From: Cryptomeria japonica
Lineage: Eukaryota > Streptophyta > Pinopsida > Cupressales > Cupressaceae
Assembly: GCF_030272615.1 (NCBI RefSeq)
Contig: NC_081410.1
Coordinates: forward strand, 506,574,442-506,638,441
Length of the DNA: 64,000 nt
Direction of reading: 5' to 3'
The position numbers were made by a program, and so were the translations under genes. Positions 1-10,494 of this stretch are shown here, one piece after another (positions within the stretch are counted from its first letter, which is position 1; each line of letters opens with the position of its first letter). The notes beneath the pieces were generated by a model. The model made no database searches. It had not been told where the DNA came from and saw only the letters and a program-made list of their open reading frames with translations.

Positions 1-2582
1 ATGGTTTCATAGAGAGTTATGATACCATATTTTCACCTATAGGCTCAATCAGGTAGAGCCATTAAGTGTTTGAGAAAATGGTACATTTTATAACCACTCT
101 ATGTTGCATTCAAGTACACCAATTAAATAACATTAAGAGATTACAGAACAAAAGATTGCAAAATAAAATCATTTCATTGATATAAATATCTGAAGCATAG
201 AAAGATTGAATAAGTCTTTTGAAGAAATGTAATCTTTATTGAAAATGATAAAATACATGTCTCACACAATAAGTCGCGAGACTAACCTTGCTCATTCAAT
301 ATGCATGATGCACATGAAAGCTAAATTATACATGAATGAGTAAATTCTAGAGAACACATATCTAGAGGGTGACCAATCATTACTTGAATGAATGGCATTG
401 TTGGTTTGATCTGCTCTTAATGGTGTTGCCTCGCTTCTCCTAGCTTCCCTTGGTCCTTAGGTTTCATGTTTCCTACATAGAATGTGAATAATAAGTTAGA
501 ACAATGTTCTAAGAGATGAAAGGTTACACACTAAACATGAACATTTACCCATAGATGCATAAGCTAGCCCCTATGTGGATTTATTTTTCTAACTAGTTTG
601 TTTCATGTGTAGTAATAGGTGCAACATTTTGATATTATGCATATGGGGTAAAATGTGGCTCCCACAAGGGTAGATCCCAGTATGCACTTGAAAGAAAGAT
701 TATTCTTTCACATAATGATTTTACAAGTGCAATAATGTTACATTTGAAAATGTATTTGCCAATAAGTGAAACAAAGTAGTGAATGGATTCCCGAAAAGAG
801 ATCAAAGAATCAATATGAAGCCCAATCATGGCACAACAGTCAACAATATCAAAGAACAATGACTATGACAACAACAATCAAAGAGAACGGACTTGAAAAT
901 ACCAATATTCATAAGGAAATTGTTTTCCTCGAAGAACAATGATAAAGGTTCTTAGAATAGTGAGTATACATAATGGTCAAAGTCATCATGCAAGAAAGAT
1001 TGAGTGCACCTAGATCATGTGAATAATCTCAACAATGAACAACAATAGTATCTAAAATCTCAGTTAGTTGTGTGCAATATCAGATAAAGCATACATCAAC
1101 AGGGTAAAAGACATTGAGAGTAGTCATTATTCAGCCCTTAAGCATCCATGAGTAGCATATAAGGTCATTATCCAAACTAAACAGTGTAAATAGAGTCACA
1201 TGTTTTGATCATTTCTCAAAAACCCAAATGCTGAGTTGGCTAATTATTTCACATAAATTAGAAGAAAAAGAGGAAAAAAAACCTAGAAAATATCGTGAAA
1301 ACCCAATTCACAGTTTTTAGGAATCCTTCACCAGTCCAAAAGGGTGCAAATAAAGAGAATTCACAATCAAGGATTCATTCTTGAACATCAAGATAAAGGC
1401 AGTGATGGTTACAAATGCACAAAGAAAATCTTAGCTTATGAATAGTGGTAGTATTATTATGAGCAATGATCTCCAGTGAGGGCAATAATACACTGTGTTT
1501 GATACAGTAAGGATGTCTTTTACAAAGAGTAGAGATTGTTGATAATGCCCAAGATTAAAAGTGCAGTTATGATATTTTGTGACAGTCATAAGCATTCAAA
1601 AGTACAATCTAAACAGTTGTGACAAAATTAACGCAGTCATAATAACCAATAAGGTAATCATAGAGAAGGTGTTACTGTCAAGTAAAGATGCGAAGATTAC
1701 ATGCAAAATCACATAGCAGCAAACCCTAGGCATGAAGACCCAAGAGAGCATTTCTACAGAGTATGTCAAGGCACCAATAGTACAATAGAAACATATGAAG
1801 ATGCTCAATGAAGAAGCTTATGAGAGAAAGCCATAAGAACAATCCAAAATCATAATATTAACAGTCAAATGGAAAGACCCCAGCCACAGTCATTTTGGAA
1901 AATCCTGTAAGAACCATCCAATGCACAAAGAGATCTTTCAAAACAAAAGTAACATAGGTTACAGTCGATAGAAAGAGTAGAATACATTGGAAAAAGGGAA
2001 CTTACCTTGCTTTTCCTATAGAAGAGCCTTCAAAACAATCACCAAGCAATAGTCCAGAAAGGATTCAAACTTGGGTTAGGGCTTCACACTCTTCTTAGGC
2101 CCAGTTCTTTGAGAAGTTTCAACGATGGAATGAAGAAAGGATTTCCCTTTTTTATTATTTTCATTGTGGTATTTTAGGATTGTTTACCCTATGAAGGCTG
2201 ACATGATTTGGTGGTATTTTTTGCCTTTCAAATAAAAAATAAAAAAATCAATTAATGTATGTCGTGGTCATTTGGGGAAGGTTTTTAACTTAGGAAAGTT
2301 GCATGCCTTGTATCTTGTGTTTTGAGAATTTGTCAAGTGAAGATGCCACTTTTAAAAAAAAAATATGAGAATATTTTACACATAGATGCCATGTCACCTT
2401 TGAAGAAGTCGTGTCAGCACTTGCACGTGTTTTTTATGTTTTAAATAGAGACTTATTTGCATATATCCATTATAAAGCATTTTGACTTTAAGGTGTGCTT
2501 ATAAGCCTTAATATTGATTTTGTTAGTATTTAATACAAATAGGAGTGGTTTAAGGAGGAAAACTCAATCAATGAGAGATGTC
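1..2582. other. AT-rich intergenic DNA, no recognisable gene
   Basis: I see no protein motif, LTR terminus, or tRNA- or rRNA-like structure here. Only short chance ORFs of 60-75 codons occur. A splice-donor-like sequence on the minus strand lies near 2000-2005, but nothing supports an exon. The stretch ends where homology to the second tandem unit begins. Confidence 0.5.
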
Positions 2583-4000
2583 AAGAATATATGGAATGAA
2601 TGCCAAGGTTTTATGTGTAGTTGAAGGTTTTTTGCATGAATGGAGAGTATCTAGGGGTTTTTTGAGTTCATTTAGAGAAATTTATTAAGGTTTTGAGTTG
2701 TCATCATGTTTGACTAAGTCATTTTTGACTTTTTCAGACCTTTGAGGTACTTTTGGAGTTAGATTCATTTGTTGGATTTAAGGGTTTTTGCTACATCTGA
2801 CCCCAATTTGTTGGGAGTTCCTAGTCTCATGGATTTTTCGAAGGCGAAGATTGGAGGATATATTTATGTTTGTAACTCATTCTTGAGCAGTTCCTAATTA
2901 TGCAATTTGAAGCCTTAGTGACTTCTAACAATCCTTTTCCTCTCTTCTTGTCATATTTTGTAGCTCACATGATTTGATATTTATAAAAAGCTACCATAGA
3001 GGTTTATGACAGTTTTATTTGTTCTTATTCTTGCAAAGTTGTGTATTTTTGTAATTGATCAAGTTATTAGTGAAGACTATTTCCCTTCCTTATAATTTTG
3101 TCTCACTATATTTCATGCTTTTTCTGCAAAGTGTCATGTGCATGTCTCAAGTTGTATCTAAATTATTGAGTAAGCTCATTCAAACCTTCTTGTGAAATAT
3201 TTATGCATGTGCATGTCTTCAATAAGTTATATTATCTTATTGGTGTCAGTATAGTTGTCAGAGTATTTTATCTTTATGATTATCATAAAATTAGCAGTTT
3301 TGGTGAATCACTTAGTATTTCCCTTTAGTTTACAAAAGTAGGATTTACATTTAAGTTATATTCTTTCCCTTTTAATGAAAAACCAATAGTTTTAAAGCAA
3401 TAACCAGCTAGGAGTTAGCCTTATCCAGAGGTTCAGTTCAGTCATAGGTGACCCACAACCTTGAATTAATCCCATGTTTCTCCCAAAAGCTTAGTTTGTC
3501 AAACTTTGTAGACGGTACATTTCTAGGAGATAACAATTTCATGAGATTATTATTGATAATTAAAACCCTTGTGAGGGTCACAAGCAACATGATGGAGCCT
3601 TCTATGTATAGAGCTCAATATGTATTGTTATCAAGAATAATTCAATGTTTATAATTTTAGGGTTTGAGAATGAGAGCTCAATAATTAATATTGAAGATAG
3701 AACTTTCTAAGGTTCAACCTTTTTGGGTCATGCACTAGCTTGATGGAGTTCCACTTGATTTAGAATTTGTTCTTCAAAGAAAGATCTTTGAATTTTTTTG
3801 TATTATTTTATGTAATTGGCAAGTTTTGTGATGTAAGCCTTAAGGGGGTTCCCTTGGAAAGGACTTTTCCTTTGAGTTTTTAAGATCCAATGTAATAAGG
3901 GGGAATATTTACATGGAAGTTCATTATATTACCCTATCCTCCAGTTTCTCTTTGGTAGTTTGCTTTCTCAACTAACTTACTAGCTTTTCCTATTTATATC
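2583..4000. other. Non-coding flank of family-2 element in unit 1
   Basis: No gene is visible. The stretch aligns along its whole length with 19370-20798 in unit 2. The two copies continue into the same family-2 5' LTR once the family-1 insertion at 4001 is skipped. The short open frame 3448-3654 is kept in both copies, but it has no recognisable domain and is probably chance. Confidence 0.6.
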
Positions 4001-4170
4001 TGTAGCGTCCTAAAATTGCGACACTTGCAATTTCGACTGCATTTGGGTCTTCATGATGGCGGTGCAATGTTGAATCTGAATGGAGACCCCGAAACCTATT
4101 TATAACACCAAAAACTGCATTTTTCTGCACCCTGGCCTGATCCCTCCTTGCACCCTGCTGTCCCGGGAGG

Positions 4171-4235
4171 TGGGACCATGGCGCCTAGTGCCCTGGTCCT
4201 TCTGGACTAGGGCGCCCAGCGCCCTGGTCCCTAGC
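4171..4235 (+). repeat. Palindromic GGACC/GCGCC block in LTR
   Basis: Imperfect inverted and direct repeats are built on GGACCATGGCGCC and GCGCCCTGGTCC. The 3' LTR has one additional unit of about 32 bp (near 10705-10737), which accounts for nearly all the length difference between the LTRs. Family-2 LTRs carry a related block (about 11813-11852 and 20995-21032). Confidence 0.75.
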
Positions 4236-4352
4236 CCTATTTTGGGCCCAGTCTCTTTTGGGCATCGAGTCTTTAAGTTTGCAATTTGGGAAATAATGTT
4301 TCCTGGTCGGCCTAAGGTCGAGAAAATCAGTCTATCAACCCTAATTGACAAG

Positions 4353-4360
4353 TATATAAA
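4353..4360 (+). promoter_or_regulatory. TATA box of family-1 5' LTR
   Basis: TATATAAA lies in the context GACAAG-TATATAAA. The same arrangement occurs in the 3' LTR at 10878-10885 and in all four family-2 LTRs (11964, 17733, 21144, 31227). This marks the likely end of U3, with transcription starting about 30 bp downstream. Confidence 0.7.
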
Positions 4361-5093
4361 CTACATTTCCTCTTCCAAAAAAGGGAGGAAGACATATGCG
4401 AGAAGACGCGGAAGCAATATTCAAACATTCAAGCATTCAAGCACTCAAGTATTCCTTCAAGAAATTGAGCATTCTAAGTCTCCATTCAAGGCTAGGTGTT
4501 GCATTCAAGACAAGGATTCAACCATTGAAGAGGAGATCACATACAACATACAACATACTACATACATTACACCTTCGCATGTAAGAATACAAACATTCTT
4601 ACAACAAGGTTGCAGGTACGCGGCTGTAATTGAAGATCTGGAATCCTTGTGTAGAGAAGAACAGATCCCCCTTCATTTCGTGGATTTTTCGGAGGACCGT
4701 GTGCACGTCGGGCACCATCGTCCCGTCAACTTTCGGTCAAATTTGCAGAACAGCACTATCTTGACATTTTACTGCTAATTCCAAGTCCGCAGCTTCATCC
4801 CATATCCCTATCTCTGTTTATAAGCGAATCTTTCCTACTTTACATGCATTCCTAGTTCAATCTTTCTATCTACATTCTTTACAAAAGAGGGTATCCTTGA
4901 TGTCACAACCCTTGAAACTCATTTAGAATCCAATCTTGCATTGTGTGGGATTGGATCTTGTGGGTTTCAACCCCTCTTTTGAATGTAAAGTCTCTCCTAA
5001 GTGAAAACCATCAACCCTAGTGACTCTCCCTTCTCTCTCCTTGGAGTTGGGGAGGGGAGAACAACTAGGGTTTGATTTTTTTGCTTTACATTT

Positions 5094-5111
5094 TGGTGAA
5101 CCCGACGTGAA
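5094..5111 (+). other. Primer binding site of family 1
   Basis: TGGTGAACCCGACGTG starts 4 bp after the LTR end and begins with the TGG that pairs with a tRNA CCA end. I cannot assign the tRNA. Family-2 copies show a decayed form in the same place (near 12845 and 22000). Confidence 0.6.
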
Positions 5112-6277
5112 CATCCTCATTCTGATTATTCATGGTTAGATCTAAAAAATTTTGCTTTCCTAATTATATTTCCATGTTTGATCTTTTGCAAATTTTAGAG
5201 GTTGATTGCATAAAAACCCTAAAAAATTTTTTTTTAAGTAATTAAACTTGTGAAATGTTTAATTGTTAATGCTTGTTTCAGATCTACCCTTCTATTGCAA
5301 ATTGTCAATTCATATTTGTGCTTTAATTCTGAAAATTAAGTGGTTAAATGTCAAAACCCTAATTTTTAAGACCTTCTTGATTCAACCTTTGACTGATAAT
5401 TTCACTAATCAAAACACTTCCAAATCGGTTGTAACGTTGGATTCTGCAATAAAATCACAATATCTTTCATCCCTGAAAATTTGGAAAAAAGTTGCGAGGA
5501 CCGTGTGCACCCCGAGCGCCATCGTCCCTGACATTTTTTCTGAAATTTCAGCAGCTAGATCTTACTGTATTTTTCTGCTAAAATCCAGAAGTTTGGCTGA
5601 TTTTATCAATTCTAACACTTTCAAAATTAAAGTCAAAATTGGTCTAGCGATTGCTTGGATTGAGGCTTCTAATCATTCAAAAATTGTTGAAATTGAAATT
5701 CATATCAAAATTGTGTTTCTTACAGTCCTACATCTAAAAAGTGTGTTGGCATTCATTCGAAATTTCAGTGCTTTATTCGAATTTTTACAATTTGTGACTT
5801 TTGAAATTAAGTGTTTAATTGCAACAACTTTGATTTCCACTTTCAAATTCGAATTTTGCATGAAATCGAGTCAACTATTAAATTTCAAAGCCTGCATTGC
5901 TTTCAGTATTCCCTCTAAAATCATAAAATTCAAATTTTCAGTTTCCCCCTCTTTTTCAAAATTCAAATTTTACTTTTTTCAACAATCTTGGTAGGGTTCA
6001 ATTTTGAGATTGCAACTTTAATTTGGCCTATCTACAGATCATAAAATCACTCAATTTTTTCAGATTAGTTTTAAAATCATCATAACTTTCATCCCTGAAA
6101 ATTTCAAAAAAAGTTGTAAGGACCGTGTGCACTCCATTCGCCACGGTCCTAGACATTTTTTCCAAAATTTCGGGAGATTGTCCTGATTGCATTTAACAGC
6201 TTAAATCTAGGAGATTGGCTGATTTTATTGAAATTTGCTACCTCTAAAATTCAAAATCTTCTCTCTTCCTTTAGTGC
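5112..6277 (+). other. Family-1 untranslated leader with repeated stem-loop
   Basis: The AT-rich leader holds two related stretches of about 150 bp (5463-5612 and 6083-6234). Each contains the box GGACCGTGTGCAC (5498-5510 and 6120-6132) followed about 15 nt later by a complementary GTCC. The second copy can form a perfect 8-bp stem, GGACCGTG with CACGGTCC. The open frame 5263-5994 crosses this region, but its composition follows the AT-rich leader and no domain is seen, so I do not call it a gene. Confidence 0.6.
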
Positions 6278-8281
6278 ATGAGTTTTACAACAATAAGCCC
6301 TACTTACACTATTCTCGTTAGACGAAGCCTTAGAATTAAGTCCTTCCAAGGTGTAATTACCGAGGAGATGGAACCTAATTTGAATGGCCTTTTTAACAAG
6401 GACATGGGTAATTCCTCTAATCCTCTTAATGATGAAGAAGCTCTCCATGAGGTTTCTGTAGAACAACTTTCAAAATTGGATAACCAATTTGATGATTTTC
6501 GACAATGGATGTCTCAAGAATACCCTGATAGTGAAGCTCTTTCATTAATTGAGGGTCTAAAACGTATGGTTCAAAGTGATAAGAATGGAATTGATATTTT
6601 GCGTGGTATTGCACACATTGTGGATTCGAATGTGATGCCTATGAAGAGTTGTGCCAAAACTTTAGGTTATACACAACCTCCTACTCAAGTTAATCATTCT
6701 ATTCCTTTGACAACTCCTATTGCTAGTATACCTACTTTTACATCAAACATAATGACTAATTCAATACAAGACATTCCTCCTATGATCACTAGTCATGGGG
6801 GCAATCCCTCTTCTTCAATCAACCCTCTTCCTTCATTCAATCTAACTTCTTCATTCATTCCTTCAATAAGTGTTCCTATTATATCTCCACAAATAAACAT
6901 GACGCAAGGGGGCAATTCATTTAACCCTTCCATTCCTCCTTGTAGTGTTCCTCCTTTCCAATCATCTCCTATGACTCACTATCATAGTGTCCCACCACCT
7001 TACTCTCTACCTTCTTTCAATAACATAACACCTCCATCACATTCTAACACGTCTAATATGAACTCTTCGACTGAAGCGACCATTAACAATCTTGCACAAA
7101 CTGTTTCTTCTTTACAGCAACAAGTTGCCTCTATGAATCAATCTAAGTTTAGTGTGCCCACATTTGATGTTGCAAGCCCACTTTCTCTTAACATTGTTCG
7201 AGCTATCGCCCCTAAACATGTTGAAATTCCGCATTTGGAGCTTTATAATGGTAAGGGTGATCCTCTAACACATGTTAAGACCTTTCAAACAATATGTACT
7301 GATTTTGCTTATGACCAAAGGTTGCTTGCAAAACTGTTTACTATAACATTAAGAGATAAAGCCCTACAATGGTATTGCTCGTTGCCTTCTTATTCTATTA
7401 CTTCTTTCAAACAACTTGCAAATGCTTTTATTCAACAATTTCAAAACAATATAAGTCCTAAAGTTACTTTGATTGATTTAATGCATTGTAAACAAGGTGT
7501 TAAACAAAAAGTGACTGATTTCATTGCTAGATATAAGCATTTGTATGCTCAAATTTCTTTTCCAGTACCTGACAATGATATTCAAAGAATCTTTATTTCT
7601 AATTTACAAAAAGATATTAGAGAAAAACTTTTGTTTTCTGATTTTACTTCTTTCCAACAGTTGTGCGCAACTCTTCACAATTATCAACTGACTGTGAGTC
7701 AAATGGAACAAGCAAATCCTATGGCTCCGAGTGATAAGGGTGATAGTAGTCAACAACCATTTGGGAAGTTTAAACCGAACAGAGAGTCCATTAAATTCAA
7801 TGAAAACATCATCAACAACAATGTGAATGCGGCATCAGGTGTGCCTCCTATTTCTAAGTTTTTCAAGAAAGAAAGAAAGTTTACTCCTTTGAATGAATCA
7901 TTGCATAGTATTATGAATAAGTTATTGGAACAAAATGTGCTTACTCTTCCTCCTATAAAGCAAATAGATCCTGCAAAGATTAATTCACCCTATTTTGATA
8001 ACAAATCTTTTTGTCAATTTCATTGTCATCCTGGGCATGATACTGAAAAATGTTTTGCTTTAAAAGGTAAAATTCAAGATTTGATTGATAATAATACTAT
8101 CTCTGTTTCTGGTGTGAATGATAAAGGCAATACATCTGTAGCTCCTCCTAACCAAAATCTTCAGATTTTTACCGATCCATTACCTTCTCATACCTCTAAT
8201 GTGATTGATACCAATGATTTGTCTGTCTCACCTGATGATCTTGTGTCTATGACTCCGAATGTGATTAACTTTGTAGAGTAG
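6278..8281 (+). CDS. Gag polyprotein of family-1 Tat-like retrotransposon
   Basis: A 667-residue Gag forms the cytoplasmic virus-like particle and binds element RNA. Residues about 1-100 are charged. Residues 110-290 form a Ser/Pro/Asn-rich linker with a short glutamine-containing helix. Residues about 308-475 are the Ty3-type retrotransposon gag fold, with landmarks LYNGKGDP near 321 and QWYCSLP near 363. Residues 577-592 hold the cysteine/histidine motif FCQFHCHPGHDTEKC followed by FALKGKIQDLI, a variant knuckle typical of Tat-lineage Gags rather than the strict CX2CX4HX4C form. The frame closes with TAG (8279-8281). The same frame then runs on into the protease region. The reading frame is otherwise intact, consistent with a fairly young insertion. 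Confidence 0.88.
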   Translation: MSFTTISPTYTILVRRSLRIKSFQGVITEEMEPNLNGLFNKDMGNSSNPLNDEEALHEVSVEQLSKLDNQFDDFRQWMSQEYPDSEALSLIEGLKRMVQSDKNGIDILRGIAHIVDSNVMPMKSCAKTLGYTQPPTQVNHSIPLTTPIASIPTFTSNIMTNSIQDIPPMITSHGGNPSSSINPLPSFNLTSSFIPSISVPIISPQINMTQGGNSFNPSIPPCSVPPFQSSPMTHYHSVPPPYSLPSFNNITPPSHSNTSNMNSSTEATINNLAQTVSSLQQQVASMNQSKFSVPTFDVASPLSLNIVRAIAPKHVEIPHLELYNGKGDPLTHVKTFQTICTDFAYDQRLLAKLFTITLRDKALQWYCSLPSYSITSFKQLANAFIQQFQNNISPKVTLIDLMHCKQGVKQKVTDFIARYKHLYAQISFPVPDNDIQRIFISNLQKDIREKLLFSDFTSFQQLCATLHNYQLTVSQMEQANPMAPSDKGDSSQQPFGKFKPNRESIKFNENIINNNVNAASGVPPISKFFKKERKFTPLNESLHSIMNKLLEQNVLTLPPIKQIDPAKINSPYFDNKSFCQFHCHPGHDTEKCFALKGKIQDLIDNNTISVSGVNDKGNTSVAPPNQNLQIFTDPLPSHTSNVIDTNDLSVSPDDLVSMTPNVINFVE

Positions 8282-8845
8282 CAGAAAATCCCTAAAGAAC
8301 CTTCCATCACCTTTGATTCTAGTGAAACTATCAGGGCACCTGATGGTCCTTTATATATAGTTGCAAAAGTCAAGAATACACCTTGTCGTGGAGTGCTTAT
8401 TGATCCTTCTTGTATGGTTAATATCATTACTGAAGAATTTATTTTTACTTTGCAATTGAATCAAGTGATCTATGACAAAACAAATGTGGTTGTGAAACTA
8501 TTTGATGCATTTTCTTCTCCTGCAATTGGTTCTATTACATTACCTATTGAGGTCCATAACAAATCCCTTGATGTGGACTTTGCTATTATTCCATCATTCG
8601 AACAATTTCGTGTGAAGCTAGGCTATCCTTGGCTATCTTCCATGAAAGCTATTGCTTCTCCTATTCACAAGTGTTTGAAATTTCCCCATAATGGTGAAGT
8701 TGTTACTGTCAATCATAGTCTCTTTAAACAAGCTGAAAGAACTTCTAGCGTTCCTATTGATTATTTTTGGCCTAAACAATTCCAATCTCTTCCTCCGCGA
8801 AGTGACATCTTTTCAAATCTTATCAAAAGTGGAAAAAAGATATGA
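8282..8845 (+). CDS. Aspartic-protease-like domain, in frame with gag after TAG
   Basis: This frame is the direct continuation of gag: 8282 is the codon after the gag TAG. It stays open for 187 codons to the TGA at 8843-8845. It contains a pepsin-like retroviral protease core with VLIDPSCMVNII at about 8393-8428. The active-site triad is read here as Asp-Pro-Ser, where Asp-Ser/Thr-Gly would be usual, so activity is doubtful. Its size fits a retroelement protease, which would cut Gag. It has no convincing start codon of its own. It is reached either by readthrough of the TAG or not at all if the TAG is a CAG-to-TAG mutation. The stop overlaps the next ORF's ATG (ATGA). Confidence 0.65.
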   Translation, partial: QKIPKEPSITFDSSETIRAPDGPLYIVAKVKNTPCRGVLIDPSCMVNIITEEFIFTLQLNQVIYDKTNVVVKLFDAFSSPAIGSITLPIEVHNKSLDVDFAIIPSFEQFRVKLGYPWLSSMKAIASPIHKCLKFPHNGEVVTVNHSLFKQAERTSSVPIDYFWPKQFQSLPPRSDIFSNLIKSGKKI

Positions 8846-9744
8846 TCCTATCTCTAAGTGAACCTAGAACACCCAAACCTGACATTCCTATCGTTCTTGA
8901 GAAGGAAGTTCTTCCTTTGAAAGATAAAACTAATGTCTCTCCTCAAGAAGATTCCCAACCCATTCCTATGAATGTGACTATGCCTATATCTAATAAACTT
9001 CCTAAAAGTAGACCTATACCTCCTCGTCATGATGGACTTGGTCTCCTTCCTAAACTGAATATTCCTCCCTTATATGGAGCAGTTCCTCCTCCTTCCTCTT
9101 ATGGAGAGAAGAGACCTTCCTCTTATGGAGAGAAGAGACCTTCCTCTCCTCCTATTATTCAACCTAAGAGACCACAACCTAAACACCCAAGTGAAAAGGA
9201 TGAGAACATTCCTCCTCCTCAATCTTCTCAACTTCCTACTAAGACTAGACGGAATCGTTCTGCACGTGAACACCGACGAAAGCATCGTCTTAGAGCTCGG
9301 GCAGCTGCTTCTCAAACTTTGCAATCCCCAAAAACACCTTCAGCCAGTATTATTCCATTTTCTCCTCAGCCGACAATTGAGCCGAAATCTCCTAAACATA
9401 AGATGCATGATGGTCTTGATCCTGTGCGAGTTAAAGATCCTATTCTTATAAATCTTGATGATGATATAGATGAAAATGTTATTCATGATGAAAATGTTAC
9501 TCCTGTTCATTCTAATAGTGAATATGAATATGTTGATGTTGATAACCATTTATCTAACGAATTTTCTAAAGCACTTATCCTAGCTCCTAGACAAAAACAA
9601 CGTGGCTCGGAACATGAACATAGCCCTTATTTGGATCTTGTGATAGCTTCATCTGCTATGTTGGATGTTCCTCCTCTAGCGTGTTTCCTACCTTCCCGAA
9701 ATATTGATCAGCAAGATCGGGGGGTAGATAACGTGCTAGACTAG
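8842..9744 (+). CDS. Proline-rich, basic ORF of family 1, unknown function
   Basis: A 300-codon ORF has its ATG overlapping the protease stop (ATGA), a -1 frame relation. I recognise no enzyme domain. Residues about 1-130 are Pro/Lys-rich. Residues about 85-100 contain a tandem repeat SSYGEKRP, from a 24-bp DNA duplication. Residues about 138-158 are strongly basic (RRNRSAREHRRKHRLRARAA) and could bind nucleic acid. Residues 195-240 are acidic. It sits where reverse transcriptase would begin in an autonomous element. It may be a relic of the polyprotein linker or an accessory protein. Its openness over 900 bp with low-complexity coding bias argues for real coding in the recent past. Confidence 0.6.
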   Translation: MILSLSEPRTPKPDIPIVLEKEVLPLKDKTNVSPQEDSQPIPMNVTMPISNKLPKSRPIPPRHDGLGLLPKLNIPPLYGAVPPPSSYGEKRPSSYGEKRPSSPPIIQPKRPQPKHPSEKDENIPPPQSSQLPTKTRRNRSAREHRRKHRLRARAAASQTLQSPKTPSASIIPFSPQPTIEPKSPKHKMHDGLDPVRVKDPILINLDDDIDENVIHDENVTPVHSNSEYEYVDVDNHLSNEFSKALILAPRQKQRGSEHEHSPYLDLVIASSAMLDVPPLACFLPSRNIDQQDRGVDNVLD

Positions 9745-10479
9745 TTTCATTAGCATAGCAGACTCTCTCCTCCTCTCTTGATCTCTTTTGTTACTTATTC
9801 TATGTGTTATTCTCATTCTTCTACTTGTTGTCCTTAGTGTTGTCTACTTGAGGACGATGCAAAGCATTGAGATCTCTTTTGGTCTCTCTCATGTTGACTC
9901 AAAAGACACATGTGTTCCCTTCTTCTAGGTGACCTTCTTTGATTGGGGAATGAAGAACAATTATGCATACATACATATGATATACATGAATTATCATATA
10001 GCATACTGACCCCGAGGAAAGCGAAGTCACCATGTGCTTTGTGTTTTGTGTCTATTATCCTTGGGCTTATCTCACACTTGGGGGCTAAATCCTTGTGATA
10101 ATGTGCTCCTTTCTCATTTCTTATATGTATCACTACCTTAAAGCAATCACCCCCGATAAGGCATGTGCGATCGCTTTAACGTAGGGGGGCATACATCTCG
10201 TTCATATCTTTTCAAGATACTTGAAAATTTCTTGACAAATTTAGCTTTGCCTTGAAAATTTTTTGATATCTTTCTTGCATGACTCATAGTGAGGGAACCT
10301 TACTACTGACAGTCATGGTTCTCCCTCATGATCTTCCCTTTTACTTTGTCAATCAAAGTCGTAAGATCCTTAGTCCACTGGGGGCTTGGTGTATCTTGCC
10401 TCCTTGACGTGGTGAAAGTTTTTCAATGTTGTTTCCTTGTACTTTACCGGAAGTATGACCGTACGCTTATACTCCCGCT
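9745..10479 (+). other. Family-1 3' untranslated region
   Basis: No protein motif is present. The CTTGAGGAC word near 9848 is commonly seen just after the coding part of Tat/Athila elements. Several short G/C runs (GGGGGCAT, GGGGGCTT) resemble decayed polypurine tracts. The region leads into the true tract at 10480. Confidence 0.5.
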
Positions 10480-10494
10480 AAAGTGGGGGCTAAA
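10480..10494 (+). other. Polypurine tract of family 1
   Basis: AAAGTGGGGGCTAAA lies immediately 5' of the 3' LTR and primes plus-strand synthesis in LTR elements. The same words precede both family-2 3' LTRs (17378 and 30870). A related form precedes the older Tat 3' LTR (36718). Confidence 0.8.

Larger units (their letters stand above)
4001..5090 (+). repeat. Family-1 5' LTR
   Basis: The 1090-bp repeat begins TGTAGCGTCC and ends TTGCTTTACA. It pairs with the 3' LTR at 10495. It holds palindromic GGACC/GCGCC blocks (4171-4235), a TATA box (4353-4360), an ATTCAAGC-type minisatellite (about 4422-4455) and a GGACCGTGTGCAC stem-loop (4694-4725). Many differences from the 3' LTR in the first 100 bp are transitions, as expected for methylated DNA. 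ORFs called across it are chance frames. Confidence 0.93.

Noticed and set aside
470-2010. Possible minus-strand spliced transcript (donor near 2000, acceptor-like site near 478)
   Set aside because: Single splice-like words occur by chance. No coding exon or other support was seen.
3448-3654. 68-codon ORF kept in both tandem units (also 20235-20441)
   Set aside because: Retained by shared ancestry. 7 of 68 residues differ, with no sign of constraint and no domain.
4080-4778. 232-codon ORF in the family-1 5' LTR and related frames in the 3' LTR
   Set aside because: It covers U3, TATA, minisatellite and R/U5 parts of an LTR. The 3' LTR copy is broken into several frames.
5263-5994. 243-codon ORF in the family-1 leader
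   Set aside because: It spans repeated stem-loop sequence and AT-rich words, has no domain, and lies in an untranslated leader position.
9070-9324. Arg/Leu-rich ORF antisense to the family-1 third ORF, and the 9074-9451 frame
   Set aside because: Shadow frames of the Pro-rich ORF at 8842-9744.
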